A stretch of DNA of 64,000 nt from Enterobacter sp. 638 (GTDB taxonomy: Bacteria > Pseudomonadota > Gammaproteobacteria > Enterobacterales > Enterobacteriaceae). The position numbers were made by a program, and so were the translations under genes. Shown in pieces: positions 57,976-64,000 of the stretch. The stretch spans positions 2,666,001-2,730,000 of the forward strand of contig NC_009436.1 of the NCBI RefSeq assembly GCF_000016325.1, in the 5' to 3' direction. Numbering within the stretch: the stretch's first letter is position 1; the number at the start of each line of letters is the position of its first letter. Below the pieces are notes generated by a model. It was not told the origin of the DNA. It saw only the letters and a program-made list of their open reading frames with translations, and searched no databases.

Positions 57976-58337
57976 TGAACGACTCCAGCTTATCCCTAAA
58001 AAAGTGGCATGCACTTTCTGCGCTGAGCAATACCATGCTGAGCCTTGCTCAATCCGGGAAATGGGATGAGCTTATTGAACAGGAGGTCGCCTACGTTTCG
58101 CTGGTAGAAAAGATCAGCATTACCCCCTTCCCGCCTGGCAGTAAGCATATACAGGATCAGGCAATGGTGATGCTGAACAATGTGCTGCAGAATGAAATGA
58201 CACTGAAAACTCTGCTGCAGGAACGGATGGATGAACTGCACGGTTTGATGGCCCAGACCGGCAAGCAGAAAAATGTGAATATTACCTATGGAAGACTTTC
58301 CGGTAACGTTTTGTTTCCCGGTGAGATCAATCAGTAA
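57975..58337 (+). CDS. fliT: Flagellar chaperone and FlhDC antagonist FliT
   Basis: FliT is the chaperone for FliD and, when free, binds FlhDC to lower class 2 expression. The 120-aa product fits the family (121 aa in E. coli), with weak sequence conservation as usual. The ATG at 57975 overlaps the fliS stop (TGATG). Position at the end of fliDST supports the call. Confidence 0.94.
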   Translation: MNDSSLSLKKWHALSALSNTMLSLAQSGKWDELIEQEVAYVSLVEKISITPFPPGSKHIQDQAMVMLNNVLQNEMTLKTLLQERMDELHGLMAQTGKQKNVNITYGRLSGNVLFPGEINQ

Positions 58338-58403
58338 TCCACATTAGCGGTTTATCATCCATACTCCAGAGATTCGCCGATAACGGCCTCTGGAGCACGG
58401 AAG

Positions 58404-59891
58404 ATGAAAAATCCCACGCTATTACAATGTTTTCACTGGTATTACCCCACCGGCGGTGAATTGTGGCCGGAAGTGACTGCCCTGGCTCCCAATCTTAATG
58501 AAATCGGCATCAATATGATTTGGCTGCCCCCCGCTTACAAAGGCGCATCGGGCGGTTATTCAGTTGGCTACGACTCGTACGATTTGTTCGACCTCGGTGA
58601 GTTTGATCAAAAAGGCTCTGTTGCCACTAAGTATGGTGATAAGGCCCAATTGCTTGAAACCATCGCGGCGTTAAAAAGTAATGACATTGCGGTGCTGCTG
58701 GACGTGGTGGTGAACCACAAAATGGGTGCGGATGAAAAAGAGCCCATCCGTGTGCAGCGCGTTAATGAGCAGGACCGGACCCAGATCGACGATGAAGTCA
58801 TCGAATGCGAAGCCTGGACCCGCTACACCTTCCCTGTCCGCGCCGGTCAATATTCTCAGTTTGTCTGGGATTTCAAATGCTTTAGCGGCATTGATCATAT
58901 CGAAAACCCGAACGAGGACAGCATCTTTAAAATCGTCAATGATTACACCGGCGAAGGCTGGAACGATCAGGTCGATAATGAGTTGGGGAATTTCGACTAT
59001 TTGATGGGCGAAAACATTGATTTTCGCAATCATGCCGTGACGGAAGAGATCAAATACTGGGCACGTTGGGTCATGGAACAGACCCAGTGCGACGGTTTTC
59101 GACTCGATGCAGTCAAACATATCCCCGCCTGGTTCTACAAAGAGTGGATCGAACACGTCCAGGAAGTCGCGCCAAAACCGCTGTTTATCGTGGCAGAATA
59201 CTGGTCCCACGAAGTCGACAAATTGCAGCAATACATTGAGCAGGTCGAAGGCAAAACCATGCTGTTCGACGCCCCGCTGCAAATGAAATTCCATGAAGCG
59301 TCTCGCCAGGGACGTGACTATGACATGAGCCAGATTTTCACCGGTACGCTGGTTGAAGCCGATCCGTTCCACGCAGTGACGCTGGTGGCCAACCATGACA
59401 CCCAACCCCTTCAGGCGTTAGAGGCCCCGGTCGAATCCTGGTTCAAACCCCTCGCCTACGCATTAATCCTGCTGCGCGAAAACGGCGTACCCAGCGTGTT
59501 TTACCCCGATCTCTTTGGCGCGAGCTATGAAGACACGGGCGGCGACGGCGAAACTTACCCTATCGAAATGCCGATTATCGAACAGCTGCACGAGCTGATC
59601 CTCGCCCGTCAACGCTTTGCCCATGGGGTACAAACGCTCTATTTTGATCATCCAAACTGTATTGCGTTCAGCCGCAGCGGCACGGATGAAGAGCCAGGCT
59701 GTGTGGTAGTGTTGTCTAACGGTGATGAGGGCGAAAAAGTGATCTGTCTGGGCGAGAATTACGGCAACAAGAGCTGGCGTGATTTCCTCGGCAACCGTGA
59801 AGAGACGGTAACTACCGCCGCAGATGGCGAAGGCACGTTCACCTGTAACGGCGGCAGCGTGAGTATCTGGGTGATGGAGGATGTACTGTAA
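58404..59891 (+). CDS. amyA: Cytoplasmic alpha-amylase AmyA
   Basis: AmyA hydrolyses alpha-1,4 bonds in maltodextrins inside the cell. The 495-aa length equals E. coli AmyA and there is no signal peptide. GH13 residues: DVVVNHK (region I), [10 protein letters not shown] (nucleophile Asp235), FIVAEYW (acid Glu near 265) and VANHDTQP (third Asp). It lies between fliT and yedD as in E. coli. A REP-like element follows. Confidence 0.97.
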   Translation: MKNPTLLQCFHWYYPTGGELWPEVTALAPNLNEIGINMIWLPPAYKGASGGYSVGYDSYDLFDLGEFDQKGSVATKYGDKAQLLETIAALKSNDIAVLLDVVVNHKMGADEKEPIRVQRVNEQDRTQIDDEVIECEAWTRYTFPVRAGQYSQFVWDFKCFSGIDHIENPNEDSIFKIVNDYTGEGWNDQVDNELGNFDYLMGENIDFRNHAVTEEIKYWARWVMEQTQCDGFRLDAVKHIPAWFYKEWIEHVQEVAPKPLFIVAEYWSHEVDKLQQYIEQVEGKTMLFDAPLQMKFHEASRQGRDYDMSQIFTGTLVEADPFHAVTLVANHDTQPLQALEAPVESWFKPLAYALILLRENGVPSVFYPDLFGASYEDTGGDGETYPIEMPIIEQLHELILARQRFAHGVQTLYFDHPNCIAFSRSGTDEEPGCVVVLSNGDEGEKVICLGENYGNKSWRDFLGNREETVTTAADGEGTFTCNGGSVSIWVMEDVL

Positions 59892-59907
59892 GGGATAAGA
59901 TTTTGTT

Positions 59908-59937
59908 TGCCGGGTAAGGCAGCGTTGCCACCCGGCA
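59908..59937. repeat. REP-like palindromic element
   Basis: TGCCGGGT and ACCCGGCA arms enclose AAGGCAGCGTTGCC, itself with GGC/GCC pairing. This is the enterobacterial repetitive extragenic palindrome pattern, located between the convergent genes amyA and yedD. Confidence 0.75.
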
Positions 59938-59943
59938 CACACG

Positions 59944-60357
59944 TTATGGCAAGGTGCTTTCGAGAGGATTTTTAGTCAGGTATTGCGCGCATTCTACCGT
60001 TGGACGGTCAACGCGTTGTAATTCCATACCATCATATTCCAGGGTATTGCCTTCACGTTCCAGTTGATAAATATCCAGTTTGCGCGTGACGTTATAGAAA
60101 TCATCTGAGCGCAGCATGATTTTACCTGGCACAGCTACCACTCGCTGCCACTGACGACAATCCAGCGTGTCGCCCTCTTCCGTCACCACAAGCGTTGCAA
60201 TCGCCTGCGGACTCACCAATTTGCTTTGTGGCCCTGTCGACTGCCAGTAGCCCGCCAGATGTGCAGGGACCGGATGTTTAATCACTTCCTGATAATTATC
60301 GACCTGCACACAACCGGTCAACGCCAGCAGCGCGCCAACCATCACTATTTTTTTCAT
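59944..60357 (-). CDS. yedD: Lipoprotein YedD
   Basis: A 137-aa lipoprotein of unknown function, matching E. coli YedD in length and blocks (GYWQSTGPQ, EEGDTLDCRQWQRVVAVPGK, YDGMELQRVDRPT). The signal MKKIVMVGALLALTGC has a lipobox LTGC at its end. Two ATG codons are adjacent; the second gives the family length and better spacing to AGGAAA. Confidence 0.93.
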   Translation of the reverse strand: MKKIVMVGALLALTGCVQVDNYQEVIKHPVPAHLAGYWQSTGPQSKLVSPQAIATLVVTEEGDTLDCRQWQRVVAVPGKIMLRSDDFYNVTRKLDIYQLEREGNTLEYDGMELQRVDRPTVECAQYLTKNPLESTLP

Positions 60358-60442
60358 CATCTTTCCTGCCTGCGAAGAAAAAAATATTGTGGCATTAAAG
60401 CGTTAAAGCTGCCAGCGCAAGATTCTGAATGCGTAGCAAGGA

Positions 60443-60757
60443 CTACACCTGCATCGACATCATTTCCTGATAAGCCGTAACCAGCTTATTTCGTACCTGG
60501 ATGCCCATCTGTAAAGAGACAGACGATTTTTGCAAATCGGTCATTACGTCGTTCAAAGCCACGCCAGGTTCGCCGAGAGTGAACTTCTCCGCCTGGGTGC
60601 GCGCAGCGTTTTGCGTATCGCTGATGCGATCGAGAGCGGCGTGCAGCTGTCCTGCAAAGCTGATTTCCGGCTGTGTGTCCGCCACGCTAGTATTACGGGC
60701 CGTCATCGCCGTTGCCTGCAACTGACTGATCACCCCTTCAATGCCCTGTATTGCCAT
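60443..60757 (-). CDS. fliE: Flagellar hook-basal body protein FliE
   Basis: FliE joins the MS ring to the proximal rod. The 104-aa length equals E. coli FliE; conserved parts include [31 protein letters not shown] and the end [21 protein letters not shown] (in part). It is transcribed leftward, divergent from fliF across a 228-base control region that has an FlhDC box. Confidence 0.97.
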   Translation of the reverse strand: MAIQGIEGVISQLQATAMTARNTSVADTQPEISFAGQLHAALDRISDTQNAARTQAEKFTLGEPGVALNDVMTDLQKSSVSLQMGIQVRNKLVTAYQEMMSMQV

Positions 60758-60814
60758 GACTCTCCCCTGGATGGTTTTTTATCAGCGGCAAGACTAGCAC
60801 CTTGTCAATAAGAT

Positions 60815-60857
60815 AATGGCGCTAAATAGCGTTAAAAAAACGGGTTATTTGACGCAT
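60815..60857. promoter_or_regulatory. FlhD4C2 binding site between fliE and fliF
   Basis: AATGGCGCTAAATAGCG, then nine bases, then CGGGTTATTTGACGCAT. This approximates the FlhDC inverted repeat (AATGGCAGAAATAGCG spaced from CGCTATTTCTGCCATT). It is placed between the divergent class 2 genes fliE and fliFGH. Confidence 0.8.
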
Positions 60858-60985
60858 AGAAAATCTCAATTCATCAAATAATGGCGGGGCCATAAATATG
60901 GGCCTTTTGTCGTGTTTGCCGACCCGGGAGTCATTTTGTTTCTTTACACAAATAACGTAATCCACATTGAGCCGCGAGGTGCGCT

Positions 60986-62683
60986 ATGACTGCAACAGCA
61001 GCAACTGCATCGCAAAATAAATCGCTCGAGTGGATGAACCGCCTGCGTGCGAACCCTAAAATCCCATTGATCGTGGCTGGCGCCGCGGCTATTGCGATTC
61101 TCGTTGCGATGGTCCTGTGGGCGAAAAGCCCCGACTACCGCACCTTGTATAGCAACGTGTCCGATCAGGATGGCGGGGCTATCGTCACGCAGTTGACCCA
61201 ATTGAATATTCCTTATCGTTTCGCTGATAACGGCGGAGCGATTGAAGTCCCTGCAGATAAAGTTCACGAACTGCGTTTACGTCTTGCCCAGCAAGGCTTG
61301 CCGAAAGGCGGTGCGGTCGGGTTTGAACTGCTGGATCAGGAAAAGTTCGGTATCAGTCAGTTTAGCGAGCAGATCAACTACCAGCGTGCGCTGGAAGGTG
61401 AACTGGCGCGCACCATTGAAACGCTGGGTCCGGTTAAAACCGCTCGCGTGCATTTGGCTATGCCAAAACCGTCTCTCTTCGTGCGCGAGCAGAAGAATCC
61501 ATCCGCATCGGTGACCGTCACTCTTGAACCGGGCCGCGCGTTGGATGAAGGACAAATCAGCGCGGTGACCCACCTGGTCTCCAGCGCCGTTGCCGGTTTA
61601 CCGACAGGCAACGTAACCGTCGTCGACCAGAGCGGTCATTTGCTAACGCAATCCAACACCAGCAGCCGCGACCTCAACGACGCACAGCTGAAATACGCTA
61701 ACGATGTCGAAGGCCGCATTCAGCGCCGCATCGAAGCAATCCTTGGCCCTATCGTGGGCAGCAGCAACATTCATGCGCAGGTTACCGCGCAAATCAACTT
61801 TGACAATAAAGAGCAGACGGAAGAACAGTACAGCCCGAACGGAGATGCCGCTCAGGCCGTGATGCGTTCACGTCAGTTGAACACCACTGAACAGATTGGC
61901 GGCCAAAATCCTGGCGGCGTTCCGGGCGCACTCTCTAATCAGCCTGCTCCGGCCAACAGTGCACCAATTTCAACGCCACCTGCTAACCAGCAGAACGGGC
62001 AACAAAACGGTCAGCAGAATAATCAGCAACAGCAGACCACGTCGACGGCAGCCAGCTCCGGTCCGCGCAATAGCAGCCGTAACGAAACGACCAACTACGA
62101 AGTTGACCGTACGATTCGTCACACCAAGATGAACGTCGGCGATGTCCAGCGCCTGTCGGTGGCTGTAGTGGTGAACTATAAAACGCTGCCGGACGGTAAG
62201 CCTCTTCCGCTGACCACCGATCAGATGAAACAAATTGAAGACCTGACCCGCGAAGCGATGGGCTTTACCGAAAAACGCGGTGACTCGCTTAACGTCGTGA
62301 ACTCGCCGTTCACTGCGACTGACGAGACCGGTGGTGAACTGCCGTTCTGGCAACAACAGTCGTTTATCGAACAGATGCTGTCTGCTGGTCGCTGGCTGCT
62401 GGTTCTGATTGTGGCGTGGCTGCTGTGGCGTAAAGCGATTCGTCCACAGCTCACCCGTCGCGCTGAGGAAGCCAAAGCCGCGCAAGAAATGATGAGTGCG
62501 CGTCAGGATATAGAAGAAGCCGTGGAAGTTCGTCTAAGCAAAGACGAACAGACTCAGCAACGCCGTGTGAATCAGCGCCTGGGTGCTGAGGTGATGAGCC
62601 AACGCATTCGCGAAATGTCAGATAACGATCCGCGCGTCGTCGCGCTGGTCATCCGCCAGTGGATGAGTAACGACCATGAGTAA
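60986..62683 (+). CDS. fliF: Flagellar MS-ring protein FliF
   Basis: FliF builds the MS ring in the inner membrane, the platform for the export gate and rotor. The 565-aa protein has membrane helices near residues 26-46 and 460-477, YscJ/FliF ring-building motifs between ([43 protein letters not shown] in part), and a C-terminal tail that binds FliG. A Gln/Asn-rich low-complexity stretch (about 330-355) lies in the periplasmic loop. Overlaps fliG by eight bases. Confidence 0.97.
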   Translation: MTATAATASQNKSLEWMNRLRANPKIPLIVAGAAAIAILVAMVLWAKSPDYRTLYSNVSDQDGGAIVTQLTQLNIPYRFADNGGAIEVPADKVHELRLRLAQQGLPKGGAVGFELLDQEKFGISQFSEQINYQRALEGELARTIETLGPVKTARVHLAMPKPSLFVREQKNPSASVTVTLEPGRALDEGQISAVTHLVSSAVAGLPTGNVTVVDQSGHLLTQSNTSSRDLNDAQLKYANDVEGRIQRRIEAILGPIVGSSNIHAQVTAQINFDNKEQTEEQYSPNGDAAQAVMRSRQLNTTEQIGGQNPGGVPGALSNQPAPANSAPISTPPANQQNGQQNGQQNNQQQQTTSTAASSGPRNSSRNETTNYEVDRTIRHTKMNVGDVQRLSVAVVVNYKTLPDGKPLPLTTDQMKQIEDLTREAMGFTEKRGDSLNVVNSPFTATDETGGELPFWQQQSFIEQMLSAGRWLLVLIVAWLLWRKAIRPQLTRRAEEAKAAQEMMSARQDIEEAVEVRLSKDEQTQQRRVNQRLGAEVMSQRIREMSDNDPRVVALVIRQWMSNDHE

Positions 62684-63677
62684 TTCAACGCTTTCAGGTA
62701 CGGATAAAAGCGTCATCCTGCTGATGACCATCGGTGAAGATCGTGCGGCAGAGGTGTTCAAACACCTCTCCGACCGCGAAGTCCAGACGCTGAGCCAGGC
62801 GATGGCTAACGTGCGTCAGATTTCGAATTCACAGTTGACCGACGTGCTGGCCGAGTTTGAGCGTGAAGCTGAACAGTTTGCTGCACTTAACGTCAACGCC
62901 AACGAATACCTGCGTACGGTTCTGGTGAAAGCCCTGGGCGAAGAGCGTGCCTCCAGCCTGCTGGAAGACATTCTCGAAACGCGCGATACCGCCAGCGGCA
63001 TCGAAACGCTCAACTTTATGGAACCGCAGAGTGCCGCCGACCTTATTCGCGACGAGCACCCGCAGATCATCGCCACCATCCTGGTGCACCTCAAACGTGC
63101 GCAGGCGGCCGATATTCTGGCGCTGTTCGACGAACGTCTGCGTCACGATGTCATGCTGCGTATCGCCACCTTCGGCGGTGTCCAGCCAGCGGCGCTGGCG
63201 GAATTGACCGAAGTGCTCAACAGCCTGCTCGATGGTCAGAACCTCAAGCGCAGCAAAATGGGCGGCGTGAGAACGGCAGCAGAAATTATCAACCTGATGA
63301 AAACGCAGCAGGAAGAAGCGGTTATGTCCGCAGTGCGCGAATTCGACGGCGAGCTGGCACAGAAAATTATCGACGAGATGTTCCTGTTCGAAAACCTGGT
63401 CGAAGTCGACGATCGCAGCGTCCAGCGCCTGCTTCAGGAAGTGGACTCCGAATCTCTGCTTATCGCGCTCAAAGGTGCCGAGCAGCCGTTGCGCGAGAAG
63501 TTCCTGCGCAACATGTCTCAACGTGCGGCGGATATCCTGCGCGACGACCTTGCCAACCGTGGCCCGGTTCGTCTGTCTCAGGTGGAAAACGAACAGAAAG
63601 CAATCCTGCTTATTGTTCGTCGTCTGGCAGAGACCGGCGAGATGGTGATTGGCGGCGGAGACGATGCATATGTCTAA
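62676..63677 (+). CDS. fliG: Flagellar motor switch protein FliG
   Basis: FliG forms the rotor ring that receives torque from MotA. The 333-aa protein has all three FliG domains: an N-terminal FliF-binding part ([21 protein letters not shown], shown in part), the middle domain with [10 protein letters not shown], and the C-terminal torque helix with charged residues in [21 protein letters not shown] (part). Starts inside the end of fliF and overlaps fliH by eight bases. Confidence 0.98.
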   Translation: MSNSTLSGTDKSVILLMTIGEDRAAEVFKHLSDREVQTLSQAMANVRQISNSQLTDVLAEFEREAEQFAALNVNANEYLRTVLVKALGEERASSLLEDILETRDTASGIETLNFMEPQSAADLIRDEHPQIIATILVHLKRAQAADILALFDERLRHDVMLRIATFGGVQPAALAELTEVLNSLLDGQNLKRSKMGGVRTAAEIINLMKTQQEEAVMSAVREFDGELAQKIIDEMFLFENLVEVDDRSVQRLLQEVDSESLLIALKGAEQPLREKFLRNMSQRAADILRDDLANRGPVRLSQVENEQKAILLIVRRLAETGEMVIGGGDDAYV

Positions 63678-64000
63678 TGAGCTGCCGTGGAAGCGCTGGA
63701 CGCCAGACGATCTTGCGCCTCCTCTTACAGAATTCATGCCTGCGATGGTCGCCCTGAGCGACGAAGACAGTGATGCGGAAGAACAACCGGAGCTGACGGA
63801 AGAAGAGCAGCGCGTTCAGATGCTGGCACAGCTGCAAATGCAAGCGCATGAGCAGGGCTACACCTCAGGTATGAATGAAGGCCGCCAGCTAGGACAAGAG
63901 CAAGGTTATCAGGAAGGATTGGCAAAAGGCCTTGAACAAGGCCTGGAGCAGTCGCGCCAGCAGCAAGCGCCAATCCACGCCCGCATGCAGCAATTAGTCA
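63670..64000 (+). CDS. fliH: Flagellar export ATPase regulator FliH (3' part missing at window edge)
   Basis: FliH binds and restrains the export ATPase FliI. The visible 110 codons start [18 protein letters not shown], as in E. coli FliH. They include the Gly-x3-Gly helix repeats ([33 protein letters not shown]) typical of FliH, and end in [11 protein letters not shown], which matches the middle of the E. coli protein. The rest lies beyond the window. Confidence 0.96.
   Translation, partial: MSNELPWKRWTPDDLAPPLTEFMPAMVALSDEDSDAEEQPELTEEEQRVQMLAQLQMQAHEQGYTSGMNEGRQLGQEQGYQEGLAKGLEQGLEQSRQQQAPIHARMQQLV

Noticed and set aside
58671..59405. Long minus-strand frame (244 codons) inside amyA
   Set aside because: It is the antisense shadow of a clear alpha-amylase gene.
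62829..63737. Long minus-strand frame (302 codons) across fliG
   Set aside because: Antisense shadow of the highly conserved fliG; its His/Phe/Gln-rich composition is typical of such shadows.

Overview
The window is chromosomal DNA from a motile member of the Enterobacteriaceae. Gene order follows the Escherichia coli flagellar regions (flhDC, uspC, otsBA, araFGH, ftnB, yecJ, azuC, yecR, ftnA, yecH, tyrP, yecA, leuZ-cysT-glyW, pgsA, uvrC, uvrY, yecF, sdiA, tcyN/tcyL/dcyD/tcyJ, fliZ, fliA, fliC, fliDST, amyA, yedD, fliE, fliFGH). Sequence divergence from E. coli and the extra genes suggest an Enterobacter/Lelliottia/Leclercia-type organism. The genus is an inference; the family is firm.

Layout. 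1-2.0 kb: flhC (cut by the window edge), flhD with a long CRP-site leader, and uspC. 2.0-8.2 kb: trehalose synthesis (otsA/otsB) and the L-arabinose ABC importer araFGH. 8.3-20.6 kb: the backbone genes ftnB, yecJ, azuC, yecR, ftnA, yecH, tyrP and yecA, interleaved with genes not in E. coli K-12 at this site: a DJ-1/PfpI protein, a DcuA/DcuB-type dicarboxylate carrier, a DHA2 efflux pump, an RpiB-like isomerase, an HD-GYP c-di-GMP phosphodiesterase and a small CxxC protein. 21.0-26.1 kb: a complete branched-chain amino-acid ABC transporter operon (livJ-HMGF type). 26.1-30.7 kb: a small AT-rich island at the 3' end of tRNA-Leu, bounded on its far side by a decayed copy of the tRNA 3' end and its terminator. 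It carries two cold-shock proteins with cspA-type leaders, a YnfU zinc ribbon, two AriR/YmgB-like small proteins and very small membrane proteins. 30.7-40.7 kb: the tRNA trio, pgsA, uvrC-uvrY, yecF, sdiA, the cystine uptake/degradation genes and fliZ-fliA.

40.8-54.7 kb is the most notable part. Twelve tightly packed minus-strand genes lie between fliC and fliA, where E. coli K-12 has none. They encode a GT-A-type glycosyltransferase, a methyltransferase-TPR-OGT fusion, a VioA-like sugar aminotransferase, a NeuD/PglD-like acyltransferase, an acyl carrier protein, two short-chain reductases, a split transketolase, an acyl-AMP ligase, and LuxE- and LuxC-like proteins. The position and gene content argue for a flagellin O-glycosylation island that builds an acylated 4-amino-sugar, with an unusual aldehyde/ketol-forming branch. 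The neighbouring flagellin is short (278 aa), has no large D2/D3 domain, and has a Ser/Thr-dense exposed segment.

54.9-64.0 kb: fliC and fliD under divergent sigma-28 promoters, then fliST, cytoplasmic alpha-amylase, yedD, fliE, and the basal-body genes fliF, fliG and fliH (cut by the window edge). No insertion sequence, CRISPR array, rRNA gene or intact prophage was seen.
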